From: an uncultured Rhodocyclaceae bacterium
Lineage (GTDB): Bacteria > Pseudomonadota > Gammaproteobacteria > Burkholderiales > Rhodocyclaceae
Length of the DNA: 64,000 nt
Direction: 5' to 3'
NCBI GenBank assembly: GCA_907163075.1
Contig: CAJQTY010000003.1
Coordinates: forward strand, 424,637-488,636
The notes under the pieces are model-generated. The model was not told where the DNA came from. It saw only the letters and a program-made list of their open reading frames with translations, and searched no databases. Position 1 is the first letter of the stretch. Every line of letters begins with the position of its first letter. Below, piece by piece: positions 54,184-63,608 of this stretch. The position numbers were made by a program, and so were the translations under genes.

Positions 54184-55017
54184 TCAGTCCCAGAACCAGC
54201 CGAGGCGGCGCGCGCCTTCGGTATCCCGGCGCGCCAGCCTGACGTGGCGGACCTTGGCCAACTGGCGGCCTTCGCCAAAAACCGACAACAGGGACTTGTG
54301 CGCAAGAATGTTGATCAGGCGTGGCGTGCCGCCGCTGGCGCGGTACAGGGCGCGCAGCGCCGCCGCAGAAAACAGGCCGTCGCCCCGGTATCCCGCGACA
54401 CGCAGTCGATGCGTAACGTAGTGGCCGATTTCGCTCTTCCTTAGGCCGCCCAGATGGTAATGAAAGGCGATACGCTGGAGGAGTTGACGCACTTCCGGGC
54501 GATGCAGCTTTTCGTCAAGTTCCGGCTGCCCGAAAAGGACGATGTGCAACAGCTTGCACTTCTCGGTTTCCAGGTTGGAAAGCAGGCGCAAGGCCTCCAG
54601 CGTTTCGACCGGCATCGCCTGCGCTTCATCGATACAAACGACGACCCGCTTCTTCTGACGCGCGTAGTCGAGCAGGGCATGGTTGATCCGGCGTACCAGA
54701 TGATACTGATCGAGCGCCGCGGCGTCGTCGATGCCCAACTCCTCGGCCAGCGCCAGAAACAGGGTGCGTGCATCGAAGTTGGGATTGGGCAGATACGCCG
54801 TGACCCAGCCATCGTCCAGTGTCTGCAGCAGGCGGCGGCAGAGCAGCGTCTTTCCGGTCCCGACTTCGCCGCTGATCTTGACGAAGCCTTCACCCCCGTT
54901 GAGCGCCAGCAGCAGCGTGTTGAGCGCTTCCTGATGATACTGGACGGAATAGGTGAAGCTGGTGTCCGGCGTGATGCCGAACGGCAACTCGCTCAACCCG
55001 AAATGTTTCAGATACAA
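54184..55017 (-). CDS. mshM: MSHA biogenesis ATPase MshM (ExeA-like)
   Basis: The start is taken as TTG at 55017, giving MYLKHFGLSELPFGITPD, the usual MshM/ExeA opening, and 277 residues. The AAA domain has GEVGTGKTLLCRRLL (Walker A), CIDEAQAMPVETLEALRLL (Walker B) and the QPELDEKLHRPEVRQLLQRI sensor region. It probably helps assemble or remodel the pilus complex in the cytoplasm. It lies between mshL and mshN. Confidence 0.9.
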   Translation of the reverse strand: MYLKHFGLSELPFGITPDTSFTYSVQYHQEALNTLLLALNGGEGFVKISGEVGTGKTLLCRRLLQTLDDGWVTAYLPNPNFDARTLFLALAEELGIDDAAALDQYHLVRRINHALLDYARQKKRVVVCIDEAQAMPVETLEALRLLSNLETEKCKLLHIVLFGQPELDEKLHRPEVRQLLQRIAFHYHLGGLRKSEIGHYVTHRLRVAGYRGDGLFSAAALRALYRASGGTPRLINILAHKSLLSVFGEGRQLAKVRHVRLARRDTEGARRLGWFWD

Positions 55018-55033
55018 CGTCGTCCCCGCTCCA

Positions 55034-56791
55034 TCACGGCCGTGCCGGCCGAACCAGACGCGGGTCGAGTTGCTCGACGCGGCCCTGCGTTTCGACCAGG
55101 TCATCCTTCCAGCTCGACTCGTTGCGGATGATGGTCGGCTTGATCAGAATGACCAGTTCGCGTTTTCTCAGGTAGCTGTTTCGCGTTCCGAACAACAGGC
55201 CCCAGCCGGATGACGCCGTCGTTCCGGGCAGGCCGTTGGAATCCGACGCCTGCTCCTGCTTCATCAGCCCGCCGATGGCGACGATGTTGCCGTCCTGCAC
55301 GCGCACCACGCTGTCGGTTTCATTGACCGCACTGTTGGCCAGCGGCAGGGTAAATTCGCCGAGCGTTCCGAGATCAATGACCGTCTGCTTCGTCTTCACC
55401 AGACTGATCGACGGGTGAACATGCAGAATGATATTGTTCTCGCCGTCGATCTGCGGCGTCACATCCAGGGCAATGCCGGAAAAGAAGGGCTGCAGGGTGA
55501 TCGACGGTGTGGTTACGTTACTGTTCCCGGACGTGGTCACGTTGGAACTCACATTGGTCACGAAGAATTCGTCGACACCGACCTTGAGCACCGCCATCTG
55601 GTTGTTGATGCTGGCGATTCTCGGGCTCGACAGGACCTGGACATTGCCCTGCGTTTCGAGGAAGTTGAGCAGCGCCGCAAAGTTGGCACTCTGAAACGCC
55701 AGGCCGAAGAAACCACTGCCCAATTTGGTTGCGGCGGCAATGCCACCGGCACCCGGCAGGATACCGACGCCCGGCCCGGCGATCGCACCCGCTCCGCTCT
55801 GGGCCACCCCCGAACTGTCAAAACCGGCGCGGTTCGTCGTATTCAGGAAGGTTCCCGGCTGCATCGCGCCGTACGCAAAGCGGTTGTTGGTCCCACCAAA
55901 CTGGCTCCAGTTAACCCCGGACTGAAACTCTTCGTTCAGCTCCACCTCAATGATCTTGGCTTCCAGCATCACCTGCCGCTCGACGATCAGCTGGGTGACG
56001 CGCAGGTAGTTCTCGACGGACCGGATATCCGCTGGAAAAGCCTTGACCAGCACCACACCGGATCCCGGGTTGACGATCACGGCACGTCCGTCGCGATCGC
56101 CGACGATGCTGGTCAGCGCACGCGTGAGATCACGCCAGAAATCGCTGTTGGTGCTGGTCGAGATCTGGCTGCTCGGCGGGCCGGTGATTACCCCGCCGGC
56201 AGAACCCGACGAATTGGACGATGCGGGCGTCGGGCTTGTCGTCCCGGAGGCCGGAGGCAGAGTCGAGGACATGGTATTGGAAATTACCCGCACTTCGGAT
56301 TGACCCTGCCGCTTGCCGTCCAGGTAGTTGAGCTGGAAGATGCGCGTCTGCATGGTGTTGGGCTGGATGTAAATGCGCGTTCCCTGGTACCGGAACTCGT
56401 AGCCGTACAGCTCGCGCAGTGTCTCCAGCGCCTCGCGCACGGTCACGCTCTTCAGGTTGACCGTCACGCTACCGGACAATTCCGGCGCCACCAGCATGCT
56501 GTAGCGCGTTCCGCTGACCAGGGCCATGAACACCTGCGCGGCAGGCGCATTGTTCACGGCCAGATCGAAGCGCGGCTCGACGCTTTTGGCCGATTCCGGC
56601 AGGTCGAGTTGCAGCGGCGGCAACATGGCCTGATTCAATGCCTCCTCGGCGCCTCTCGGGCGGGCGCCGACGGCCCCCTGCATTTCCTGCCCGATGCGCT
56701 CGAAGGTGGCTCCCGGTGCCTTCTGATGCGTTGCGCATCCAGCGGCAAGAAATGGCAACAATACGGCGAGCACAATCAATCTGAACGTCAT
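55034..56791 (-). CDS. mshL: MSHA secretin MshL
   Basis: The ATG at 56791 has GGGG upstream and gives 585 residues. A lipoprotein signal (VLLPFLAAGC) is followed by a secretin N-domain (VNLKSVTVREALETLRELYGY), another N-domain, a Ser/Gly-rich loop (TTSPTPASSNSSGSAGG), and the C-terminal secretin pore (VQVLSSPRIASINNQMAVLKVG, with GGLMKQEQ near the end). It forms the outer-membrane ring through which the pilus exits. It overlaps mshK by 4 bases. Confidence 0.95.
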   Translation of the reverse strand: MTFRLIVLAVLLPFLAAGCATHQKAPGATFERIGQEMQGAVGARPRGAEEALNQAMLPPLQLDLPESAKSVEPRFDLAVNNAPAAQVFMALVSGTRYSMLVAPELSGSVTVNLKSVTVREALETLRELYGYEFRYQGTRIYIQPNTMQTRIFQLNYLDGKRQGQSEVRVISNTMSSTLPPASGTTSPTPASSNSSGSAGGVITGPPSSQISTSTNSDFWRDLTRALTSIVGDRDGRAVIVNPGSGVVLVKAFPADIRSVENYLRVTQLIVERQVMLEAKIIEVELNEEFQSGVNWSQFGGTNNRFAYGAMQPGTFLNTTNRAGFDSSGVAQSGAGAIAGPGVGILPGAGGIAAATKLGSGFFGLAFQSANFAALLNFLETQGNVQVLSSPRIASINNQMAVLKVGVDEFFVTNVSSNVTTSGNSNVTTPSITLQPFFSGIALDVTPQIDGENNIILHVHPSISLVKTKQTVIDLGTLGEFTLPLANSAVNETDSVVRVQDGNIVAIGGLMKQEQASDSNGLPGTTASSGWGLLFGTRNSYLRKRELVILIKPTIIRNESSWKDDLVETQGRVEQLDPRLVRPARP

Positions 56792-57165
56792 GGATACCCC
56801 CCACTCTGCGCACGTTTGGCGGCAGACGATTTTCTGGTGATGTTGGTTTTCTCGACACCCGGCGTCAGCATCAGGTGCTCGACACCGGACGGGCCCGCGA
56901 GGACGGCCTCGCGCTCGGTCACGCGGATCAGGCGGCTGTCGCCGTAGCGCTCGCCGAGCCGGACCTGTCGCCCGCCGATAATCGCCACCGGCTTGCCCGT
57001 CTTCGGAATGACCACCGACTGTAACACCGGACCGGTCTGCTCCCCGATTTCCGCTGCCGGCGCGGAAACAAACGCAGGCGGGCGGGTGGGATCCTGCAAG
57101 ACCGCTTGCGCCCGCGCCAGCGGGGCGGCCAGGAGCAGTAGCGCGAGGAGGCTCAGGCGCTTCAT
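56788..57165 (-). CDS. mshK: MSHA biogenesis protein MshK
   Basis: The ATG at 57165 overlaps the mshJ stop (ATGA). The 125-residue product has a signal peptide (LLALLLLAAPLARA), the PilP-like DPTRPP motif and a short beta domain (PVAIIGGRQVRLGERYGDSRLI). MshK is a periplasmic pilotin or PilP-like link between the inner-membrane complex and the secretin. Identity rests on position plus the DPTRPP motif. Confidence 0.85.
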   Translation of the reverse strand: MKRLSLLALLLLAAPLARAQAVLQDPTRPPAFVSAPAAEIGEQTGPVLQSVVIPKTGKPVAIIGGRQVRLGERYGDSRLIRVTEREAVLAGPSGVEHLMLTPGVEKTNITRKSSAAKRAQSGGYP

Positions 57166-57851
57166 ACAACGAGCCATGTCCGGTCCAGACTCAGGGTATG
57201 GACGGTCAGCGTCAGCACCAGCCTGGGATGTCGGTCAGCCGATAGAGAAACCTTGCTCCACAACAGTTTCATCCTGGATTGCTCGAGTCGTTCGAGGTAG
57301 GCGGCCAGTTCCTGATAGCTGCCCTCCAGCCTGATCTCGACGCCGTGCTTGAAGAGCCCGGTCGAAGGATTCGCCTGCTTATCGTCGGCTTTGGCCGGCC
57401 CACCGTCCTCGGTGCCGGTTTTCTTCTCGAGCAGGGGCGCTACCGGCAGGGTTTTCAGGCCGAGCAGGCGCAGACCGCTGTTGCGACCGATCATGTCCTC
57501 GAGCAGTGCGGGCATACTGTGCGGCGGCACCAGCGAGCTTTCCAGGCGGCGCATGCGGCCGGAGAGCCTGTCCAACTGCTGCTTCAGGCTGTCCAGCTCA
57601 AGCCGCGCGGCGCTGTCAGGATCGTTGCCCGGCGCCTGCAGGGCCGCGCTCTGGGCCTGCAGGCTGGCCAGTTGCGCGCGCTGTTCGGCCAGATTGCGTT
57701 GCGCCACCTGGGCGCGCCTCATTGCCGGCTCGACAAAGAGACTGTAGCCGATCAGCACGATGCCGCCGAGCACGGCCGCCGCAACCAGCCAGCGCTCGCG
57801 CAATTGCAGCGCATCGAAGCGCGCCGCGTATTTCGCCCAGTGCGCCTTCAC
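57162..57851 (-). CDS. mshJ: MSHA biogenesis protein MshJ (PilO-like)
   Basis: The GTG at 57851 overlaps the previous stop, with GGGAG upstream, giving 229 residues. It has one membrane helix (WLVAAAVLGGIVLIGYSLFV), a coiled coil at residues ~45-110 and a ferredoxin-like C-terminal part (GVEIRLEGSYQELAAYLERL). This is the PilO/MshJ layout of the inner-membrane alignment complex. Confidence 0.87.
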   Translation of the reverse strand: MKAHWAKYAARFDALQLRERWLVAAAVLGGIVLIGYSLFVEPAMRRAQVAQRNLAEQRAQLASLQAQSAALQAPGNDPDSAARLELDSLKQQLDRLSGRMRRLESSLVPPHSMPALLEDMIGRNSGLRLLGLKTLPVAPLLEKKTGTEDGGPAKADDKQANPSTGLFKHGVEIRLEGSYQELAAYLERLEQSRMKLLWSKVSLSADRHPRLVLTLTVHTLSLDRTWLVV

Positions 57852-58519
57852 GGGTTCGCTCCCGCCTGCGCGGCCGCATCGAGGCCGCCGGCATTCTCGG
57901 AGCGCAGGGAAAATTCGACATAACGCGGCAAGCCGGGCGCCGAGGGCTGGCCCGCCTTCGGCTCCTCGGGATCGACACCGCGCATCTCCAGGGCAGCAAA
58001 GCGACGCCCCCGAAAGACCGGTTCGCGGCTCAGGTGCAGCACATAGGCGGGCAGTCTGGCCGGGTCGAGCAGGCGTCCGCGGATTTCGATCTCCTCGCCG
58101 CCTTTCGACACCTGAAACCCGGTCAGCCACAAATCGCTTTGCGACTGCCGGGCGAAACCCGACATCAGCGCCGAAAAGCCGGAGGTATTGCCCAAGCTGC
58201 CGGAATCGAGTATGGCCACCACTTCCTGGCGGATGGACAGCATCGCCCGCGCACTTTCCTGTTCGGCCAACAGCGCCGGCGATACCCGGCGCTGCGCCAG
58301 CGTCTTGCTCAGCGCCACCAGCTTCTCCTGCTGTTCGACCAACTGTTTCGCGGACACGGCAGCCGCTTGACTCTTCCGCTCCGCGTCGTCGCGCGTCCAT
58401 AGCGCAAGCACCGTCATCAGGAGCAGCAGGACCAGCGCCGCCAGTCCGACATTGCGCGACGTCGGCAGCTCATGGCGCGGCCGCAGGCGGACTTCATAGA
58501 GATTGATCTGCTGGCTCAC
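57848..58519 (-). CDS. PilN-like inner-membrane pilus protein (MshI2 type)
   Basis: The 223-residue product starts with the PilN-type sequence QQINLYEVRLRPR and has one membrane helix (GLAALVLLLLMTVLALW) and a coiled coil. A fimbrial-assembly fold follows (FARQSQSDLWLTGFQVSKGG, EIRGRLLDPARLPAYVLHL). It pairs with the PilM-like MshI encoded just upstream and the PilO-like MshJ downstream. Its start and stop both overlap neighbours, showing tight coupling. Confidence 0.85.
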   Translation of the reverse strand: MSQQINLYEVRLRPRHELPTSRNVGLAALVLLLLMTVLALWTRDDAERKSQAAAVSAKQLVEQQEKLVALSKTLAQRRVSPALLAEQESARAMLSIRQEVVAILDSGSLGNTSGFSALMSGFARQSQSDLWLTGFQVSKGGEEIEIRGRLLDPARLPAYVLHLSREPVFRGRRFAALEMRGVDPEEPKAGQPSAPGLPRYVEFSLRSENAGGLDAAAQAGANP

Positions 58520-59460
58520 GCCGCCGCTTCCCCGCCACGCAGTGCGGCGCCGATGGCCAGCAGGTTCCTGGCCTGGAATTGCGGATTGCGCAGTTCCGGT
58601 ACCGCCGGAAAATCCACCACCGTGGACAGATCCATCTCGCGCACCGGCACATAGGTGTTCTCGGCCAGTTCGGAGGCAAGGTTTTCGACCAGAGGAAAAG
58701 TGGCGATGACCACCTTTGAAATGGGAATGTGGCTGTACTGGCGATCAAAATTATCCAGGCTGCGCTGCAGTTCGAGCACCAGGCGTTCCTTCACGCGCGC
58801 ACGCTGCTCCGCATCGCTTCCATTGAGCTGGGGCGTACCGATATCGCCGCGGCGAACGGCGATCAGTTCGCCATGGAAAGTCAGCGTCAGCATCATGCCG
58901 CTCTGGTCGATACGCAGGAAAGCCAGGCCACGGTTGTCGTCTTCCAGCAGTGCCGCCACGTTGCGCTGCGCAAGTTCGGGAATATCCACGGCCTCCAGCG
59001 CGACTCTTGCCGCTTCGAACGGAGCCGCCCGCAAGCGCACGGCCTGCTCGCCCGCCGACACCACCAGGACGCCCGATACCCGTCCCGGCGGCGGGCCATC
59101 GCTGGGAATGTCGAGCACATCGACACAGGCGCTGTCGAGCGGATAAGTCACCATCTCCTTGAGCGCCCAGCGCAACGCTTCCCGGCGCTCTTCGCGCGGC
59201 ACGGGCGGGGCATCAAGCTGGGTGAGGTTGTACTCGCCGTCGCCCATCAGGGTCGTGCGGGCATAGCCGCGGATCTTGCCTGTGGCACGCAAGCGCTGCA
59301 GGGCTTCGGTTTCGCCCTGCTCCAGCACGAAGCTATCCAGCCACGTGACTTCAGGACGGGAATCCGGGCCGCCTACCACGTGCGCAAGCGTCATCGACCC
59401 GCCTCCTGAAAGGATGGCCAGCCAGCCCGGCTTGCGTCGTACGGAGAAGAACGGAATCAT
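58516..59460 (-). CDS. mshI: MSHA biogenesis protein MshI (PilM-like)
   Basis: The 314-residue product looks cytoplasmic, with an actin-like PilM/MshI fold. It has an N-terminal MIPFFSVRRKPGWLAIL, a central LRWALKEMVTYPLDSACVDVLD segment and a C-terminal LLAIGAALRGG end. It should bind the N-terminal tail of the PilN-like protein. An 82-bp AT-rich gap separates it from mshQ upstream, which may hold an internal promoter. Confidence 0.86.
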   Translation of the reverse strand: MIPFFSVRRKPGWLAILSGGGSMTLAHVVGGPDSRPEVTWLDSFVLEQGETEALQRLRATGKIRGYARTTLMGDGEYNLTQLDAPPVPREERREALRWALKEMVTYPLDSACVDVLDIPSDGPPPGRVSGVLVVSAGEQAVRLRAAPFEAARVALEAVDIPELAQRNVAALLEDDNRGLAFLRIDQSGMMLTLTFHGELIAVRRGDIGTPQLNGSDAEQRARVKERLVLELQRSLDNFDRQYSHIPISKVVIATFPLVENLASELAENTYVPVREMDLSTVVDFPAVPELRNPQFQARNLLAIGAALRGGEAAA

Positions 59461-59542
59461 CCTGGGGCCTTAATGATATTTTAGGTCAAAGATACCTATT
59501 AACCTACTAAATAACAATGGTTTTTTCAATAACCTGACGGTT

Positions 59543-62500
59543 TCAGTAGTTTTCCCGGCGATAGATTAATGGCCTTTTGTACGGCCCGAACGTCGCGCGC
59601 GCGACCGGATTACCGACGGTACCGGTCCAGTTGAACTGCAGCCAGGGCGAATTGGCCGTCGTTGCCGCCGGACCGGCCGCTCCGGGCGCCAGGCAGCGGT
59701 TGCCGGTGGCCGTTGGCGCGAGATTGAGAAGGACATCCGCCCAGCCGGCGTTCCCGGCGCCTGGCCGGGCCAGTATGGCCTTATAGTTCGGTGCGCCCCC
59801 GCTGACGCTGATCGCCGTCTCGCAAGCCGAAAGAGCATTTCCGCTGCCTGGAAAGGCGAACGCAAAATCCGACGCCTGGATTGCCGTGCAGGTATCGGAG
59901 ACATTGGTCTGCCACCCCTGCGTCGCGCCGACCCAGTACTGCAGCCGCAGATCCAGCGGCAGGTCGAGCAGCTCCGAGCCGTAGGCATTGCTCAGGCCAA
60001 CCCGTCCGCTACGCAGGCTGGCGGCAGCCGCCGCGCCCGCCGAGCCACTGTTGTCGGCATCGGTGGCGGCGATGCCGATATCAGTGGCTGCCGTCGGGTT
60101 GATCGTAAAGGCATAGGTGGCCAGGGGATGATTGGCGTCCGACCCGTTCAACGCTGCCGCTCCGTTACTGAAGGCCAGACCTGGAAGCGTGGCGCTGCCG
60201 CCCACCGTAATGCTGCCTTTGCCGGTGTTGTCGGTGAGCGTAACGGCCTTGGCGAAACTGAAGGCCGGGCTGCTCGAACCCTGGTAGTTGATCAGCGTCG
60301 CGGCGCTGCCGGCGGCCTTGGCGCTGACCGTCAGCAGCGGGAAAGGCTGGCGATCGTAGGTAAAGCCACCGGCCGGGCAGCCCTGCGTGAGCGCCGTGTC
60401 CAAATGATGGGCATAGAATCGCCCGACGTTGCCGCTCTGCGTACCGACGACATCGGCCGTGCCCATATAGCCGCCGGATTTGAGCCGCGGCGTAAGTTTG
60501 ATGATGCCCACCTCCGGCCAACTCAGCGTCGCCGTGCCGGCGCCATTGGTAAAGCTGAAGTCCGCGACAGTCGTTAGCGCCGGGTTGTCGCTCAGCCCCA
60601 GCCCGGCGGCAAGTTGCTGGTCGAACTTGATGCCTTCGGGGCTTACTTCGCGGCCAAAATTCTTGACGACGCCGGGCACGGCGCAGTTATTGCGCGCCTC
60701 CGCGGTGACCTTGAATGGCGTTCCGGCAGCGACAAACTTGCCGCCGGTCGCGTCCGCCGCGGCCGGGTTGCTGGCCAGGGCCATATCGGTGGTGCCGGTC
60801 ACGACGAAGCCGGCGGGCCGAACAACCAGGCTGCCGCTGCCAGTCACGCCGGTCGCGGCGGAATCCCGGACGCGAAGCGTCAACTTTCCAACGTCGGCGT
60901 ATTTGACGCGAACACGCGCCGTCGCCGCGCCGTCGAAGGTTACTGCGACCGGGGTCGGCGCGCTGGCGCTGGTCGGACTGGCGGTCGCCAGGTTCACCGC
61001 GCTCGCCCACGCGTCCTTGCTTAGTTGCAGCACGCGGGTGGCATCGGCCGTCGTGGCGGGGTCGGTGTAGTTGAACCAGAACTGCAGATTCTTGGACGCG
61101 CCGGCATAACCGCTGCTGCATGCCTTGATGAGAATGTCGCCGGAGTCGTCGCAAGCGACCTGCGACGTAGCGGGAAAGGTAAGGCCGAACCCGGCGGCGG
61201 CGGCATTGACGGTCAAGTTGCAGGAAATGGTCGTCGACGTTCCGGGCACCACGCAATGTGAGGCGTAAGTCGCCGGATTTTTCAGGGCGGGCCATACGCT
61301 CTTGGTTTTGTCGATATCAAGTGCCACGGTCCCGGTGGCCGTTTGCGACAATTGCAGGATGCCGCTGCCGCCGATCAGCTTGACGGTGTCTCCGCCCACC
61401 CAGCCGGAGGGCTTGAGCGTAACATAGACGTCGCCGCCGGTGACTGGCGTGCAACTCGGGGCGGCGTCGGAGCACGCCGTCACCTTGATCGTCTTCGCCT
61501 GGCAGTTGTCCATGGTGCCCGGATTCTCAAAACGGAAGTGGTCGATGGCGGCCGTCGAAGCGATCATTTTTGTCGCACACACCTGCAAATCGTCGATCTC
61601 GTGAATGTTCTTCGACCCGCCGGTACCGCCGGCGAACGACAGCCAGAAATTCGCCGGAATCGACGGCAGCGTCACGCCGGCGCCAAAGATCGCGCCGAGG
61701 CGCGACATCAGGTTGAAAGACGGCACCGGCGTGACGTAGGTGACGCCACCGTCCGTGCTGCGCTCGACCTGCACCCATTGTTCGCCGTGCACCCGCGAGT
61801 CGATGGTGATGCGATACCAGTCGCCGCGCCCACCACCGGCGCCGACGCTGGTCGTCGAGCCGAGGATGGGGGTCAGCGCAGCGGTGCCCGCCACGTACGG
61901 GTAGCCGTTGGCGTAGCTGTTGCCCGGCGCGACCGAGTAAAAGCTGTTGGCCGGGCCGCGAATGGCGATTGAATTGGCAACGAGTCCGGGGCCCAGCTTG
62001 CGGTTCTCCGTCGGGCTGGAAAAGTTCCCGTATTCGTCTATGCCCACGCCCAGCCAGCCCCCGGCGAAACCCGGCGTGTTTGCCGGCGCGCTGTACTGGG
62101 CGTAACCGATCGACCCGCCGCTGCCGCCGGCGACCGGCGCCACGCTGGCGTCCGAAAAGATCGTCACGAGACCGTCGGCGCCGCCCGCGCCGCCGCCATT
62201 CGGGTAGGCGTACTGCCGGAAGGTGACGACGACCTTGTTGCCGGCCGCGGGAAAGTAGCGTTGCAGCGTTGCCAGCGTCGCCTGGTCGTTCGCGTTCTGC
62301 GTCAGCTCCAGGCGCCGGTTAGCGCCGGTGGTGTTGATCAGCGGATTGAAACCGCCCTTGGAGTTGCTGGCGGACCAGTCGGCGCCCAGGGCCGCGCGAT
62401 TGAAGTTGTCGGTAAAACAGATGTCGGCGGAAACCGCGGTCAGGGCGATGGTCTGCCCGACGTAATCGCCACTCGTGCCAGCCGCCGTTCTCACCCCGGT

Positions 62501-63157
62501 GAGTCCGTCGCTGGCGATCTGTTCGTAGGCCAGGGCCAGTTGCACGCCGCTGGCGCCGGCGATGGCACTGGCTTTTCCGTTGGTCGGAACCGTCATGCTC
62601 GCTTGCGGAATGATGCCTGTCGCCACCCCGGTCGTCCCGAAAAAACTCATCAGCATTCCATTGCTGTAGGCGGCGGCCACCTCGGGAGCGACGATCGTGC
62701 TGCCGCTGCCCGCGCGCCCATCCGCGCCATTGATCGCCAGGTTGGTATCGACCCCGGCAATGTCGACAAGAATCAGCGCGCCATGAACGGATTTCGAAAA
62801 GGACCACGTATAGCTGGCGGGTTCCGTGTTGGAACGGATCGTCCAGTAGATGCGCTGCTGGATACCCGCGCCGCTTTGCGCAATCGACGAAATTTCAGTC
62901 CAGCCGCCAGGCTTGGTGACCGTCGCCGTCGCGTTGTCGAGCGTGAGTTGAACAACCAGCAGGTCGGCACGCGACGCGCCGGCGATCGGCGCGATCGACA
63001 GCGAGGTGGCGGCGGTGCTTCCCGTGCTCGCTGACTTGGCCGCGGTGACGCTGATCGCGGCGCACGCCGCGCCAGCGCCGAGCGCGAGCAGCAGCACGGC
63101 GCCAAACACGGCGGTCAGCCGCCGGCACAGGCCGTGCATCACCGATGTCGCTCTCAT
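59543..63157 (-). CDS. mshQ: MSHA protein MshQ-like, lectin-type domain plus DUF6701
   Basis: The ATG at 63157 has GGAGG 6 bases upstream. The 1204-residue product has a signal peptide (GAVLLLALGAGAACA), a first beta-rich domain (~30-240) and an L-type-lectin-like domain (~245-480; FTDNFNRAALGADWSASNS, GGWLGVGIDEYGNF). A long Cys-bearing DUF6701 part (~530-1200) ends near PLIYRRENY. It is probably exported to the surface or pilus tip and could bind glycans; binding is inferred from the fold. It lies between mshP and mshI, whereas in Vibrio mshQ ends the cluster. Confidence 0.87.
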   Translation of the reverse strand: MRATSVMHGLCRRLTAVFGAVLLLALGAGAACAAISVTAAKSASTGSTAATSLSIAPIAGASRADLLVVQLTLDNATATVTKPGGWTEISSIAQSGAGIQQRIYWTIRSNTEPASYTWSFSKSVHGALILVDIAGVDTNLAINGADGRAGSGSTIVAPEVAAAYSNGMLMSFFGTTGVATGIIPQASMTVPTNGKASAIAGASGVQLALAYEQIASDGLTGVRTAAGTSGDYVGQTIALTAVSADICFTDNFNRAALGADWSASNSKGGFNPLINTTGANRRLELTQNANDQATLATLQRYFPAAGNKVVVTFRQYAYPNGGGAGGADGLVTIFSDASVAPVAGGSGGSIGYAQYSAPANTPGFAGGWLGVGIDEYGNFSSPTENRKLGPGLVANSIAIRGPANSFYSVAPGNSYANGYPYVAGTAALTPILGSTTSVGAGGGRGDWYRITIDSRVHGEQWVQVERSTDGGVTYVTPVPSFNLMSRLGAIFGAGVTLPSIPANFWLSFAGGTGGSKNIHEIDDLQVCATKMIASTAAIDHFRFENPGTMDNCQAKTIKVTACSDAAPSCTPVTGGDVYVTLKPSGWVGGDTVKLIGGSGILQLSQTATGTVALDIDKTKSVWPALKNPATYASHCVVPGTSTTISCNLTVNAAAAGFGLTFPATSQVACDDSGDILIKACSSGYAGASKNLQFWFNYTDPATTADATRVLQLSKDAWASAVNLATASPTSASAPTPVAVTFDGAATARVRVKYADVGKLTLRVRDSAATGVTGSGSLVVRPAGFVVTGTTDMALASNPAAADATGGKFVAAGTPFKVTAEARNNCAVPGVVKNFGREVSPEGIKFDQQLAAGLGLSDNPALTTVADFSFTNGAGTATLSWPEVGIIKLTPRLKSGGYMGTADVVGTQSGNVGRFYAHHLDTALTQGCPAGGFTYDRQPFPLLTVSAKAAGSAATLINYQGSSSPAFSFAKAVTLTDNTGKGSITVGGSATLPGLAFSNGAAALNGSDANHPLATYAFTINPTAATDIGIAATDADNSGSAGAAAAASLRSGRVGLSNAYGSELLDLPLDLRLQYWVGATQGWQTNVSDTCTAIQASDFAFAFPGSGNALSACETAISVSGGAPNYKAILARPGAGNAGWADVLLNLAPTATGNRCLAPGAAGPAATTANSPWLQFNWTGTVGNPVARATFGPYKRPLIYRRENY

Positions 63158-63173
63158 GTCACCTCCTCATGGT

Positions 63174-63608
63174 TCATCGACTGACGCTGGCGGAGACCTG
63201 GCGCTCGACGAAGCCAAGCGCGCCGGGCAACGCCCCCGGGCTGCGCGCCGTCGACTCCAGGCGATACAGGGACACGGCTTGCCCGCCCTCGGTGTACGGG
63301 CCGTAGGCCGTACAGTTCACGATCACCGTGAAGCCTTCGATCGGGGCCGGCAAGGTGGTGGACGCCGCGCATGCGGGAAGCGCCGGCACCATCACCTGAT
63401 ACAAACCCCATTCGAGCCCGGCGCGCGCCGCATGGTGGGCACGCGCACCCTGCACGTCGAGCGTTGACGTCGTGCTCTGGGTGGTCGAGACGGTCACCAG
63501 GAAGGCCGCCAGCGCGGCCAGGATGACCAGCAGGAAAATGGCGCTGGGCAGCACGAAGCCGGCTTCGGCCAATGGCCTGGAACGACCAGGACCCACCCTT
63601 CGCTTCAT
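63174..63608 (-). CDS. mshP: MSHA minor pseudopilin-like MshP
   Basis: The 144-residue product has a basic leader and a prepilin-like hydrophobic N-terminus (AGFVLPSAIFLLVILAALAAF) as in PilX/MshP proteins. A globular part with two Cys follows (PACAAS and VNCTAYG). It would be processed by PilD if the G/F site is used. Its ATG overlaps the mshO stop. Confidence 0.87.
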   Translation of the reverse strand: MKRRVGPGRSRPLAEAGFVLPSAIFLLVILAALAAFLVTVSTTQSTTSTLDVQGARAHHAARAGLEWGLYQVMVPALPACAASTTLPAPIEGFTVIVNCTAYGPYTEGGQAVSLYRLESTARSPGALPGALGFVERQVSASVSR